From Diadema setosum (lineage: Eukaryota; Echinodermata; Echinoidea; Diadematoida; Diadematidae): 64,000 bases of DNA. The notes beneath the pieces are model-generated. The model had not been told where the DNA came from. It saw nothing but the letters and a program-made list of their open reading frames with translations, and ran no database searches. The stretch spans positions 12,249,479-12,313,478 of the forward strand of contig NC_092689.1 of the NCBI RefSeq assembly GCF_964275005.1, written 5' to 3'. Within the stretch, counting starts at the first letter, position 1. Every line of letters starts with the position of its first letter. Positions 1 through 11,613 of the stretch are shown here, one piece after another. The translations under genes were made by a program, and so were the position numbers.

Positions 1-301
1 TCGATCCCAGAATGACGCATCCCTGAACGCATCACCGTCCCCCGATATGATGAGGGGAGTCCGGACCGTTATCGTCATCACTGGCTGCTCCTATCTAGGA
101 ATGTGCACTTGGCTCTTCGGCACTTTGGTCATCTATCCCAGATTGGCATCCTCGCCATACCGTGAGCTCTTCATAGTGTCTGGGTTCATTGAACTCTCGA
201 CGAGATGGTGGAACGGCGCCATCTATCTGTTGACCAACAAGGGTTTCAGGACTCAAGCCAAAAACACCTTTCGCAAATTATGCCTGTGTGCCAGACTTTG
301 A
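1..301 (+). CDS. Receptor copy 1, 3' end only (rhodopsin-class GPCR)
   Basis: The window opens inside the third intracellular loop of a seven-transmembrane receptor, so only the last ~100 codons are present. Reading starts at base 2 and runs open to a TGA at 299-301. It contains TM6 (GCSYLGMCTWLFG), the YPRLASS outer loop, and TM7 with the family signature STRWWNGAIYLLTN, followed by a short basic tail. It is nearly identical to the complete copies at 2848 and 18096. An AATAAA signal at 475-480 lies about 170 bases past the stop. The missing 5' part means I cannot tell whether the whole gene is intact. Confidence 0.9.
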   Translation, partial: RSQNDASLNASPSPDMMRGVRTVIVITGCSYLGMCTWLFGTLVIYPRLASSPYRELFIVSGFIELSTRWWNGAIYLLTNKGFRTQAKNTFRKLCLCARL

Positions 302-2847
302 AGCGTTTATAAACGTCGACAATATTCACGTTTTGTTTGTAATAGAAATAGATTGGTTATCATAAACTCTTTCTGTGAAATTTACATGATCTCCAGATGA
401 GCAGTTACGTTTAGGAGTACTCTCTGTTCAAATGTTTTAATGCTTTGTATGTCTCTGTTGTCTCAGTAACGTTAAATAAAAGTAATTTCTTGTCACCCCA
501 AGTCTATTATTTTGCTGATTTCCGGTGAAAACATCATTCAATACTAAAGTAGTAGTTGTATCCGACTGCAAAGAAAGAAACTGTGTTGTTAATTATCATT
601 GTGCTACAATTTCAGTGATAGTCAAGACGTGAGTGTTATCGGAATAAAAAGATTCAATGGCTACTGTATTGTCATAAAGATTGTCTCCAAGAAAAAAAAA
701 AGGGGATAGAAGACTTATCGGTCGAGCCATTTCTGCGCATAATTTTGCCACGAATGAACCTAAACATATTCATATGGTCGGTTATTCATTGTTCAAAAGA
801 AACAATGCCACAAACAGAGATCGATTGGTTTACAGGAACAACATCAGATTTGGGGTTTAAAGTATATTACCACTTTGCTTTTTTCCCTGAAATGAAAAAA
901 AAAAAGGAAAAAAGAACAGATATAATGTTAATGAAGGTTTTAAATCATATTTATAAGTTTTATCTTGATTCGTCTCTACCCCCTTCCATACATAAAAGAG
1001 TTTTGTTTTATTATGTGATTATACATAGAAATCATATAGCAAAATATGCCAACTCGACAGGGTTCATTGGCTGTATGGTGTAGATAGTTTCATATGCAAA
1101 TGGGGAAATTGTATTTATTTTCAAAGCCAAATCCAGTGCATCTCAAGTGATGTAAAGTCAAGCTTCTGTCTATGCAAACAGATCCGGTATAATTTCTTTT
1201 CTTAATTACAATAGCTATCAATCGGTGATTCAGCGACTAAATCTATATCACTTGATCAATCAATCAAAATCTCACGTGATAGGAGTAATTACCTTACTTT
1301 CATTACTCTAATTTCGGTTTTTACGGTTTCATCTCGGTGCAAAAATGTAAAAAATGTTGACACGTCTGTTATTGAGCAATGCAGTCACGAGACAGGAGTC
1401 GTTATTCAGAAAACCACTTATTATTACTTATGATCTTATAGGTACCCTATAAGATCGTCATTGGCTATAAAAAAACTAGGTTTGCAGCGAGTCAACACGA
1501 GGGTATTTTTCCGCAAGTGTTAGTACAAAAGCAAAAAAGCTGGAATGGGTCCGATGGAAGTTCAAAATAGGTAATAAAAATCGTACCAATCTAATAGCAA
1601 TTCACCAGTAGTATGCATTGTCACTTCCTCTAAGATAATAAGATGAATCTTTTATGTTGATACAATCATCATTTTGCGCAAGTCAAGCTGTTATGTAACT
1701 TCGGTCATTGATTTCGTAGCAAATATTCCAATAAGCACTCACTGTAATTACACCGTTTGGCTCTATATACGGAACGCCTGAAACAAGTTTGACGGCAAAC
1801 CCTGATATTTAAAGAAAAGAACTTGAATACTTAGTAAGGCTTCGTATAGAGTGCATGTATCATAAAATTTAGATTAAAATGTACAATAAACGAAACAAAT
1901 TGTCCCGCCGTGCATTCAATTATCTTTCGTCAACCATCTTTGCAATATCTAATTGCTTATAGACTGTAGCTCAGTCTCTGTCTTATCTCCTTATTTCTCC
2001 TCCCTTTCTTCCCTCTTTTTCCATCCAATTTTGCTCCTCTGTTTATTCCTATACTTAGGTGAAAAGATCCTCGCCTGTTTGCTGTCCGTATGAATTTTAA
2101 ATGATGTCAGCAGCGTTTGCATAATGGTGTTAGGCACACTAACGGAACTGACTCCCTCGGACGCACATTATTGTCTGCCGCGGCCATTGTCAAAGAAGGA
2201 TAGGAGTGGAAAGATCGCTTAATGAGTACTTTATTAGAAAGGTTTTTATCGCGACATCGGTGACGGACATTGGTACCGGACAGTAATTCTATGCCGTGAG
2301 TAAGAATGATTTATTGTTGTATCTATGGCTGAGATTGGTCACCTGTAACCATATTGCTGAACTAAGAATAGGAATGTGTTAGTCCTAAAATCTAAAAAAG
2401 ACATCAAATTAACATGATGGTTTTTTGCTGGCTTAGAAGGTGCAAGATTACATCAGGCCTGTACAGCAGTGCTGATATTCTAACCATTTATTAGTCTTTC
2501 GGACCTGCCGGCTAGATCGACTGCGGGACCTCATTCTGAACTTCAGACACACAGTGATCTCGACACATCTTTTCGTACAGCTGTTAGGTCTCATGTTCCA
2601 TTGTGTTGTTATCGCAGGGTAGCTGAAGTGGAATGTGATGTTCGTAAAACGCAACTTGGAGCAGAGAACGCTGCATCTGATGAAAGACACCTCGTATCGT
2701 GACGGCAAACCAAGACAGCAGAACCATGCCATGTCATGTGGATGATGCAAACTTAAAATCCAAACATTGATTATTGGTAAAGGTTGGTTTCATCCCGTCT
2801 AATAAAGAGCAACGGAGAACTTGGTGGACTGCTGGTAAGTCGATACA
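302..2847. other. Spacer between receptor copies 1 and 2
   Basis: This is the cleanest example of the non-coding part of the unit, with no obvious insertion. The first ~1.3 kb matches sequence downstream of the other copies. The last ~900 bases match sequence upstream of them, including a pyrimidine-rich patch near 1980-2040, the GCCGCGGCCATTGTC block near 2178, and an in-frame TAA four codons before the next ATG. Open frames here (for example 745-1083 + and 2448-2750 -) are broken in the other units, so I do not call them genes. Confidence 0.7.
475..480 (+). terminator. Polyadenylation signal AATAAA of receptor copy 1
   Basis: A canonical AATAAA lies about 170 bases after the stop codon. 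The equivalent position in copies 18096 and 30222 reads without the hexamer (A-rich only), so those copies may use a different site. Confidence 0.5.
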
Positions 2848-3840
2848 ATGTCTACGAATTCGTCTCAGCAACCAAGCCCCTTCCTAGTGAGATATCCCTT
2901 AGATGTTCAGGTAACAGGCATGACTCTGTACAGTCTGTCGGAAATATTGATTCTCACCTTCAATGTCTTCACATTCTATGTGTTGCGCTCCTGTGACGGA
3001 AGGGCGTTTCCCGACAACACACGGCTCTTTTACCAGGCTCTAGCGGTGGTGGATATAATTGGTGGTACCATTGGTTTTTGCATGGACATAAGCCTGCTGA
3101 CGCCTACAGAACTATCTTACGGGGTGGGCGGCCATTTCTGCACGTTTGTACCGATGATCTACTATTCTTTCTTCGGTCAAACCCTCTTCGTTCTCTGTTG
3201 TATAAACGTCGACAGGCTTCTCACCATCTTAAGACCGATGAAATATCTTCAATTCGCTACCGTCAAGCTAGCCTCCTGGGCCCTGGGCCTCGCTCTCGTC
3301 ATTCCGCTCGTCCTAACGTGTGGTCTCTGGCCATTGCCGAGTTTCCCGGCCACCAACCTACTGAGAAGCACTTGCGGATTAGATATCTCCAACGATGATC
3401 TTACCGATGACGTGTTCTTCTGGAGCTTTCTTCCCATCATCTTGTCCTGCAGTCTCACCATGGCGACAGTCACCATCTCGAATTTGGGACTCATTATCAT
3501 AGCTTGTCGTCAAGCTCGAAGTCTTGGACGCATCACCCCATGGACCCAGAATGACGCATCCCTGAACGCATCGCCGTCCCCCTATATGACGAGGGGAGTC
3601 CGGACCGTTATCGTCATCACTGGCTGCTCCTACCTAGGAATTTTCACTTGGCTTTTTGGCACTTTGGTCATCTATCCCAGATTGGCATCTTCGCCTTACC
3701 GGGAGCTCTTCATAGTGTCTGGGTTTATTGAACTCTCGACGAGATGGTGGAACGGCGCCATCTATCTATTGACCAACAAGGGTTTCAGGACTCAAGCCAA
3801 AAGCACCTTTCGCAAATTACGCCTGTGTGCCAGACTTTGA
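2848..3840 (+). CDS. Receptor copy 2, intact intronless rhodopsin-class GPCR
   Basis: The 330-residue protein has seven predicted membrane segments. The start is the ATG at 2848, because an in-frame TAA lies at 2836-2838 and the N-terminus MSTNSSQQ aligns with the other copies. Class A landmarks are N39 in TM1, LAVVD (65-69) in TM2, the TM3 cysteine C98 pairing with C176 in loop 2, and VDRLLTILRP at 121-130 in place of the usual DRY. TM7 carries NGAIY (302-306) instead of NPxxY, and no CWxP motif is seen in TM6. N4 is a glycosylation site on the outer tail. It differs from the other copies mainly around TM2-TM3 and loop 2 (SYGVGGHFCTF, GLDISNDDLT), the parts facing outside. Its ligand is unknown; a chemosensory role is inference from the tandem-array pattern. 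A LINE sits 195 bases past the stop. Confidence 0.95.
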   Translation: MSTNSSQQPSPFLVRYPLDVQVTGMTLYSLSEILILTFNVFTFYVLRSCDGRAFPDNTRLFYQALAVVDIIGGTIGFCMDISLLTPTELSYGVGGHFCTFVPMIYYSFFGQTLFVLCCINVDRLLTILRPMKYLQFATVKLASWALGLALVIPLVLTCGLWPLPSFPATNLLRSTCGLDISNDDLTDDVFFWSFLPIILSCSLTMATVTISNLGLIIIACRQARSLGRITPWTQNDASLNASPSPYMTRGVRTVIVITGCSYLGIFTWLFGTLVIYPRLASSPYRELFIVSGFIELSTRWWNGAIYLLTNKGFRTQAKSTFRKLRLCARL

Positions 3841-4427
3841 TGCGATTACAAACGTCGACAATACTCGCGTTTTGTTTGTAATAGAAATAGATTGATTATC
3901 ATGAACTCTTTCTGTGCAATTTACATGATCTCCAGATGAACAGTTACGTTTAGGAGAAGGACTTTCTGTTCAAATTTGTTAATACAATTTTGTGGTATGT
4001 ACACCTTTGTATACTTCTGCTCTCTCAATAATGTATTATTATTTGTAATGATAATTTTTTTTCCTTTGTACCTTGATAATTTAGTTTTTATATAGTTTCG
4101 TCATTATTACTTTGTGTCCTATCTCCATTGAATGCATATCAAATTTACACTGGTATATTTTCTTGGAACCTGCGTTTACAAGCTTTGCTTTTGCGGTTCC
4201 ATCATATTTCACAAGTTATAGAGAATTGTCTTATGTACATTATATACGTTGACACACTTTCTGTCCATGCCCCGATTTATGACATATTTTGTATCTTGCT
4301 TGGTTTGTATTCTTTTCAGTGTGTTTTGATGAAATGTATATCTCATGTGAAATATGAAAATAAATATGCTGGAACTGTTTACTGTGTCTCGAGTGTAAGA
4401 CCGGTGCAGTTTCAGTTATTCAATTCA

Positions 4428-4832
4428 GATGCAGTCGTATGTCGCATCGCCAAACAACAGCTCGGCGTGGACCTGAAATCAGAGGATATCGATCGCAGTC
4501 ATCGCATCTATCGCGATCGTGATGCCCAACCAACGCCAGGAAAAGCAAGACCAAGAGCTATCATAGTGAAACTGACGTCCTACAAGCATCGCCAGCAGCT
4601 GCTGAGAAATCGGAGGAAGCTCAAGGGTTCGGGTATGAGCATTTGTGAAGACCTCACAGACCTCAACCGGAAGCTCCTTCAAGATGCCTTTCTTGCCAGC
4701 AAAAAAAAAAGAGACAGCAACATTCTCGCGGCCTGGTCTGTAGATGGAAGAATCCTGGTCTCTGTCAAAACAACTGGAGGAAAGACTATGCGAAAGCAGA
4801 TCCACAACAGGAATGATCTGGATAGATTGTAA
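4428..4832 (+). pseudogene. LINE ORF1-like fragment (L1-type RNA-binding domain)
   Basis: The last ~134 residues of an open frame beginning at 4128 look like the RNA-binding and C-terminal domain found in ORF1 proteins of non-LTR elements. Clues are DIDRSHRIYRDRD, PRAIIVKLTSYKHRQQLL and KGSGMSICEDLTDLNRKLL. The ~100 residues upstream look like translated AT-rich non-coding DNA, so I do not include them. It is a transposon remnant, not a host gene. Confidence 0.7.
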
Positions 4833-4910
4833 CTACATTAAGTCGGAAGTATACTTTACACAGGTAAATTCTTTTAATTTGTATATAACATATAGTTCCG
4901 TCACCACATT

Positions 4911-5489
4911 ATGATTTTAGTAGGTCATTTTGATGATATTTGTATCAAAATAAGTAGAATTGTTGGTGTCATAAATTATCTGAAACATATATTTCCTTTA
5001 AAAATTCTATTAACCATATATCATACAATGATTTCCCCACATTTAACGTATTGTGCAATAATATGGGGTCATAGTTCTTTATATTTATTGAATCGAGTTT
5101 TGATGTTACAAAAGCGTGCAATAAGAATACTCTGTAATGTAGATCCGTTTGCACACACTGCAGTACTGTTTAAGAAATTGAAAATTTTGAAAATTGATCA
5201 AATTGTGCAATTACAAGTGGCTACATTTATGTTTTCATACTTTAAAGGTGTCTTACCTGTCACGTTCCATGATTCGTTTACCCCAAATAGTGCAATCCAT
5301 GCCTACAACACTAGATATGCCAACGAGATATGTTTACCTTTTTACAGATATAAGTTCTCTAAGACTACAATTAGATACACTGGAGCAAAATGCTGGAATG
5401 AGTTGCCAACTTTTATTAAAGAGAGTCCAACACTGTCATCTTTTAAACGTAAATATAAAATGTTATTAATACACAGTGCAATTGAGTAA
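4911..5489 (+). pseudogene. Reverse transcriptase C-terminal fragment of a LINE
   Basis: The 192-residue open frame matches the region after the polymerase core in CR1/Jockey-like elements: ISPHLTYCAIIWG, LQKRAIRILCN, a HTAVLFKKLKILK stretch, and IHAYNTRYA near the end. The catalytic FADD region is absent, so it cannot be functional. The frame is uninterrupted, which suggests a fairly young insertion despite the internal deletion. Confidence 0.8.
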
Positions 5490-5732
5490 TTATTGTAATA
5501 ATTTTGCCACTTTTTTTTTCTGTGATGTTTCTTTGTTGTATATTTGATGGAAATTGCGTACTATTTATTGTTTGTAAGGGAATCGGCCTCGATAGGCTTC
5601 ATACAGCCTTTACTGATCCCTCACGTGCTATGTTGATTGTATATTTTTCTCTTCTGTTTGATTGTGAACGTGATGTTTTCTTTTTAGCATGTGAAATAAA
5701 TTTGAATTTGAATTTGAATTTGAATTTGAATT

Positions 5733-5860
5733 AAAAGAAATGTCATTTCTTGTCACAACAAGTTTATTTAATGATTTTACATGATACTTCTGCTCTCTCA
5801 ATAATGTAAAAGAAATGTCATTTCTTGTCACAACAAGTTTATTTAATGATTTTACATGAT
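5733..5860. repeat. 75-bp tandem duplication beside the LINE tail
   Basis: AAAAGAAATGTCATTTCTTG starts at 5733 and again at 5808, with the following ~45 bases repeated almost exactly. One copy abuts the LINE tail. The second continues into normal array sequence. Confidence 0.7.
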
Positions 5861-7181
5861 CCCCAGCATAAACAATTACTAGTACGTTTAGGAGAGGAAC
5901 TTTCAGTTCAAATGTTTTATTACAATGTTGTGGTATGTACACCTTTGTATACCTCTGTTGTCTCAATAACGTAAAAAAAAAGTAATTTCTTGTCACCCCA
6001 AGTCTATTATTTTGCTGATTTCTGGTGAAGACTTGATCCAATCCTGGAGTAGTAATTGCATCCATTCTGCTAAGAAAGCCACTGTCGTGTTAATTATTAT
6101 TGCATCTGCTGCAATGTCAGTGATAAGAAGTGAGTATCATCAGAATAAAAAAAAAAAAGATTATGGTTACTGCCTTGTTATAAAGATTGTTTCCAAGAAA
6201 AAGACAGGGATAGAAGACATATATGTCCAATCTCATACAGTATTTCGGCGCATAATATTGTCCCGAATGACCAATTATATTCATATTATGGTCAATAATT
6301 CATCGTTCAAAAGAAACAAGTAATGCCACCAACAGATACAGTTAGTATAAAGGAATAACATCAGATTTTTGGGTTAAAGTATACCTCTAATTTACTTTTT
6401 TATCCGGAAACAAAAAAAAAGGAAAGAACGGTAATAATGATCTTGAATAGACTATGTATGAACAACATTGAGACTTTAAATCGTATATAACTTTTATCTT
6501 GATTCGTCTCTATCCCCTCCCCCATCCATACATTAAAGAGTTCTGTTTTATTATGTAAAATTACATAGAATTCACATAGCAAAGAATTCCAACTTGACAC
6601 TTTTAATTACTGATGAGTATAGATAGTTTCTTAAGCAAATGGGAATATTGTATTTATTTTCAAAGCCAATAAGCGCATCTCAGGTGATGCAAAGTCAAGC
6701 TCCTGTCTGCGCAAACAGATTCCGGTAATTTCTTTTCTTAATTACAGTAACCGTTAATCAGTGATTCAGCGACTGAATCTTTATCTCTTGATCAATCAAT
6801 CAATATCTTACGTGACAGGAGTGATTACCTTATGTTACTCTAATTTTGGTTTCTACGGTTTCATGTCGGTGCAACAATGTAAAAAATGTTGATACGTCTA
6901 TTATTGAGCAATTCGCTCACGAGACTGGAGTAGATTTGCAGGGAATCAACACAAGGGTATTTTTCTTAAGTGTTAGTACAAAAGCAAGCCAGAATGGATC
7001 CGATGAAAGTGTAAAGTAGGTAATAAAAATCGTACCAATCCAATAGCTATACACCAGTAATATGCATTGTAACTTCAAAGGTAATAAGATGAATCTTTTA
7101 TGTTGATACAATCATTTTGCCCAAGTCAAGCTGTTATATGACTAACTTCGGCAATTGAATTTGTAGCAACTATTCCATTTA
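5861..7181. other. Receptor-unit 3' spacer
   Basis: It continues the conserved downstream part of the unit after the LINE, colinear with 470-1740 and with the matching stretches in other units. Open frames here are short and not conserved between copies. I see no gene. Confidence 0.6.
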
Positions 7182-8815
7182 CAGTGCACTCCCGGTATAC
7201 GAAATGCTTGGGACCGGCAATTTTCTTTCATTATCACGAAATTTCGTTATAACCGAACAAATACAATATACGTGTATAACAAAAACAAGGAAACCACCCA
7301 TATATCATATTCTGTTTGTTGAATACTCATCATACACTGGAAAGTAATGTGAAATGGGATGGTACCTTTTTAATTTCGTTTAAATATTACATTTAAAAGA
7401 GAGCACAACGTTGTTTGTATTGTCACACATGTACAGAAAATGATGGTTTAGGATTCGGTTACAGTTCGCTATTCTGAAGGTTCGTTTCTTACTAAAGTTC
7501 GTTGCTCCGAAGGCTCCTTATCTTTCCGAAGTTTCACCATTCCCGGGATTCCGAAGGTTTGTTTATCTGAAGCTTCGCACTTCCGAAGATTCGTTATTTC
7601 GAATATTTGTAATGTAGATAGTAATATATTGTTCGTTTTCTGAAGGTTCGTTAATCGGAAAAAGAAATAAGGTTCGTCATTCCAAAGGTTTCTAAATAAA
7701 AATATGAGAAAGGTTCACTATTCCGAAGGTTCGTTGTTCCGAAGGTTTTTTTTTTTTTTTTTTTTAATTCGAAAATCAAATAAGGTTCGTTATTCCGAAG
7801 AAGGTTTATTAATAAAAAATGAGAAAGGTTGATTATTTTGAAGATTCGGTTATCTTATGATGATTATAAGGTTTGTAATTCCTAAGTTTTGTTAGTGGAC
7901 TGACCTTTTTCTCCTTTGGATTAACGAAACTTTTTTCCATTCTTCCGATTGACGAACGTTTGGAAATCGTGTCATTTTCGGACTAACGAACCGTCGTAAT
8001 AAGAACCATATTTCATTGTCGGATTGACGAACCTTGTTAATAATGCCAAAATGTTCGCAATAGCAAACCCTATTTCATTTCCGAACTAACGGACATTCAG
8101 GTGTATCAGAATCTGTGTGTTTTGTAATAAAAAACCTTCGGAACAATGAAACGAACCGTATTTAATTTCAGATTATTGTATATTACAATAACGCAAGTTC
8201 ATCTCGGAAAACGTGCATGACACACCGTGCGAACACGTATTTTCGAAAGTGATCCGCGTTTCGTAATAAAGCCCCGGTCACACAGCGCTTTACGGATTTA
8301 TCACGGCCAAAACTCGTCTAGAAGTGGTCTCCCGTGAAGCAGACGATGTTGTTCGCGTTGATGTCGAGCTTAATACGAGCTACGGTCGATTTATAGACGT
8401 GGCAGGACGAGGGAAAAATCGGAACGGCGTCGGAAGCGGTAAAAAGTTTTGAACTGCTCAAAATTTTACTCCGCGGACAACCACGACCAAACCAAAATTG
8501 ACCAAAAAAATTACCACTTACGACCACGTCCATCAGATTTCCATAACGTTTTGTATGTGATTTAGACTTGGAGTGCTGTGTGACCGGGGTATAACGGAGC
8601 ACATTTCTTTCGTTTTTCTTTGTCAGTGACGCTCGGAAAAGATCGTTATGACGAAAATTTTGTTATATCCGTGTTCTTTATAAGCGAATTTTGCACCTTA
8701 GACTTTAGTGGAGATAATTTTGAGACCAGAAGTTTCACTTTGTTGTATTTTGTTGTATTTACTTTGTTGTATTATATTTCGTTATAACCGTGTTCGTTGT
8801 AACGGGAGTGCACTG
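7182..8815. mobile_element. TA-flanked non-autonomous DNA transposon with internal repeats
   Basis: The ends are inverted: CAGTGCACTCCCG at 7182 and CGGGAGTGCACTG ending at 8815, with a TA on each side. Comparison with uninterrupted units confirms an insertion at a TA. TA duplication fits the Tc1/mariner/pogo superfamily. No transposase frame is present. The interior (about 7470-8160) is a degenerate array of ~20-base units resembling GGTTCGTTATTCCGAAGG, running one way on the left and reversed on the right, so the whole can fold back. A smaller element is nested at 8272-8589. A short relative with the same ends lies at 46126-46312. Confidence 0.8.
8272..8589. mobile_element. Nested MITE with CCCCGGTCACACAGC ends
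   Basis: Inverted ends CCCCGGTCACACAGCGCT and AGTGCTGTGTGACCGGGG enclose ~318 bases inside the larger TA-flanked element. There is no convincing coding capacity; the open frame across it (8318-8602, -) ignores the element boundary. Confidence 0.7.
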
Positions 8816-9705
8816 TAGCACACACGGTAATCACACCGTTTGACACTTTATACGGAACGCCTGAAACAAGCTTGACGGCCAACCCTGATACTTAAGGAAA
8901 GAAAAGAACTTGAAGACTAAACGAAGTTTCGTATAGAGTGCATGTATTTCAGATTAAAATGTACAATAAACGAAACAAATTGTCCTGCCGTGCATTCAGT
9001 TATCTTTCGTCAATCATCTTTGCAATATGCAATTGCTTATAGACTGTAGCTCGGTTTCTGTCTTATCTCCTTATTTCCCCTCCCTTTCTTCCCTCTTTTC
9101 CATCCAATTTTGCTCTTCTATATAGGCCTATGCATAGGTCCATGTTAATTTTTAATGATGGCAGCAACGTTTGAATAATGGTGTTAGGCACATTAACGGA
9201 ACTGACTCCGTCGGACGCACATTATTGTCTGCCGCGGCCATTGTCAAAGCAGGATAGGAGTGGAAAGAGCGCTTAATGAGTACTTTATTAGAAAGGTTTT
9301 TATCGTGACAGCGGTGACGGACATTGGTACCGGGCAATAAGTCTATGCCGTGATTAAGAATGATTTATTGTTGCTTCTATGGTTTACATTGGTCACCTGA
9401 ATACATATTGCTGAACTAAGAATAGCAATGTCTTAGTTCTAAATTCTAAAGAAGACATCAAATTAAGATGATGATTTTTGCTGGCTTAGAACGTGCAAGC
9501 TTACTTCAGGCTTGTACAGCAGTGCTGATATTGTGACTTTACAAAGTCGACTTTCGCAGTGTTTAGTACCCGTTAGCTAGATCAACTTGCGGGACAGTGA
9601 TCTCGACACATCTTCTCGTAGAGCTGTAACGCCTCATGTTCCATTGGATTTTTATCACAGGGTAGCTGAAGTGGAATGTTATGTTCTTAGAACACAACAT
9701 AGAGC
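8816..9705. other. Receptor-unit 5' spacer
   Basis: This is the conserved upstream part of the unit, with the pyrimidine-rich patch near 9060-9110 and the GCCGCGGCCATTGTCAAAG block near 9231. Instead of leading to a receptor ATG it runs straight into TM2 coding sequence at about 9705, because of the deletion described for the pseudogene. Confidence 0.65.
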
Positions 9706-10464
9706 CAGCGGTGGTGGATGTGATTGGTGGTACCATTGGATTTTGCATGGACATAAGCGTGCTCACGCCTACAGAACTATCCTTCGGGGTGAGCGGTCCT
9801 TTTTGCATGTTGTTCCCGATGATATACTGTGCTTTCTTCGGTCGAACCCTCTTCGTTCTCTGTTGTATAAACGTCGACATGATTCTCACCATCTGAAGAC
9901 CGATGAAATAATCTTCAATTTGCTACCGTCAAGCGAGCCGCCTGAGCCCTTGGCTTCGCTCTCGTCATTCCGTTCCTTCTTGCCGAGTTTCCCGGCCACC
10001 AACCTTCTGAGAGGCACTTGCGGATTAGAGACCTCTGACGATGATCTTGCCGATGACGTGTTCTTCTGGAGCTTTCTCCCCATCATCTTGTCCTGCAGTC
10101 TCACCATGGCGATAGTCACCACCTCGAATTTGGGACTCATTATCATAGCGTGTCGTCAAGCTCGAAGTCTTGGACGCATCACCCCTCAGTCCCAGAATGA
10201 CCCATCCCTGAACGCATCACAGTCCGCCGATATGACGAGGGGAGTCCGGACCGTTGTCATCATTACTGGCTGCTCCTTTTCGGCACTTTGGTCATCTATC
10301 CCAGATCGGCATCTTCGCCTTACCGGGAGCTCTTCATAGTGTCTGGGTTCATTGAACTCTCGACGAGATGGTGGAACGGCGCTATCTCTCTATTGACCAA
10401 CAAGGGTTTCAGGACTCAAGCCAAAAGCACCTTTCGCAAATTACGCCTGTGTGCCAGAGTTTGG
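9706..10464 (+). pseudogene. Receptor pseudogene, 5'-deleted and multiply frameshifted
   Basis: Similarity to the intact receptors begins at GCGGTGGTGGATGTG, the middle of TM2. The start codon, outer tail and TM1 have been deleted and upstream sequence is joined directly to codon ~66. Further lesions: TTA to TGA at the end of TM3/loop 2 (near 9895), a one-base insertion a few codons later (AAATAATCTTC), a 20-base deletion in TM4 (near 9977), a 22-base deletion in TM6 (after GGCTGCTCC near 10276), and loss of the stop codon (TGA to TGG at 10462-10464). It cannot make a receptor. Confidence 0.93.
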
Positions 10465-11613
10465 TGTGATTACAAACGTCGACAATATTTACGTTTTGTT
10501 TGTAATTGAAATAGATCGGTTATCATAAACTCTTTCTGTGCAATTTACATAATCTTTTGATGAACAGTTACGTTTAAGAGAACTTTCTGTTCAAAGGTTA
10601 TTATACAATGCTGTGGTGTGTACTCCTTTGGACATCATTGTTGTTTCAATAATGTAAAGAAATGTCATTTCTTGTCATCCGAAGTCCATTTGCTGATTTC
10701 CGGTGAAGACTTGATCCCATACTGAAGTAGTTGTTGCATCCATCCTGCAAAGAAAGCCATTGTTTTGTTAATGATTATTGTGCTACAATGTCAGTGATAG
10801 TCAAGAAGTGAATGCCATAGGAATAAAGAAAATGGTTACTGTATCTTATATAGATTGTTTCCAAGAAAAACCAAGAAATAGAAGACTTATCGGTCGAGTC
10901 CCATACAGTATTTCTGCGCATAATTTTGTCACGAATGAACCTAAACATATTCATATGATCGATAATTCATAATTAAAAAGAAATAATGCTACCAACAGAT
11001 ATCGATTGGTATAGAGGAATGACATCAGATTTGGGGTTAAAGTATACCGCCACTCTGCTTTTCATCGGGAAACAAAAAAGAAAGAAAAAAAACCCCAGTA
11101 ATAATGATAAGGAATAGACTCTGTATGAACAACATTTAGGCTTTAAATCATATATAAGTTCAATCTTGATTCGTCTCTTTATACCACCCCCATCCATACA
11201 TAAAAGAGTTTTGTTTTATTATGTGAAATTACATAGAAATCATATAGCAAAATATTCGGTGCAACTCGGCACGTTAAATAGCTGCAGAGTGTGGATAGTT
11301 TCATATTATGCAAATGGAATATCTTATTTATTTTCAAAGCCAATACGCACATCTCAAGTGATGCAAAGTCAAGCTTCTGTTTATGTAAACAGATTCCGGT
11401 AAAATCTTTTCTTATTGCAATAGCCATTAATCGGTGATTTAGCGACTGAATCTATATCTCTTGATCAATCAATCAACCAATTTCTCGCGTGAAAGCAGTA
11501 ATTATCTTACTTATTTTACTCTTATTTCGGTTTTTACGGTGTGATCTTGGTGCAATAATGTAAAAACTTAGACACGTTTATTATTGAGCAATGCAGTCAC
11601 AACATTGGAGTCG
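10465..11613. other. Receptor-unit 3' spacer
   Basis: Downstream part of the unit, colinear with the corresponding stretches after the other copies, up to the TTAA where the next element inserted. No gene seen. Confidence 0.6.

Larger units (their letters stand above)
4036..5735 (+). mobile_element. Internally deleted non-LTR retrotransposon (CR1/L2-like)
   Basis: This sequence interrupts the 3' flank of receptor copy 2. It holds an ORF1-like RNA-binding segment (4428-4832), then directly the C-terminal end of a reverse transcriptase (4911-5489). Most of the polymerase and any endonuclease are therefore missing. It ends in a short tandem tail of TTTGAA/AATTTG units (about 5695-5733) rather than poly(A), typical of the CR1/L2 group. 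The 25-base sequence ATACTTCTGCTCTCTCAATA... occurs at 4011-4035 and again at 5784-5808, bracketing the insert plus ~50 bases of flank. Family assignment is from protein patterns, not a search. Confidence 0.8.

Noticed and set aside
4128..4427. N-terminal part of a 234-residue open frame as a gene
   Set aside because: The first ~100 residues look like translated AT-rich DNA; only the later part resembles a LINE ORF1 domain.
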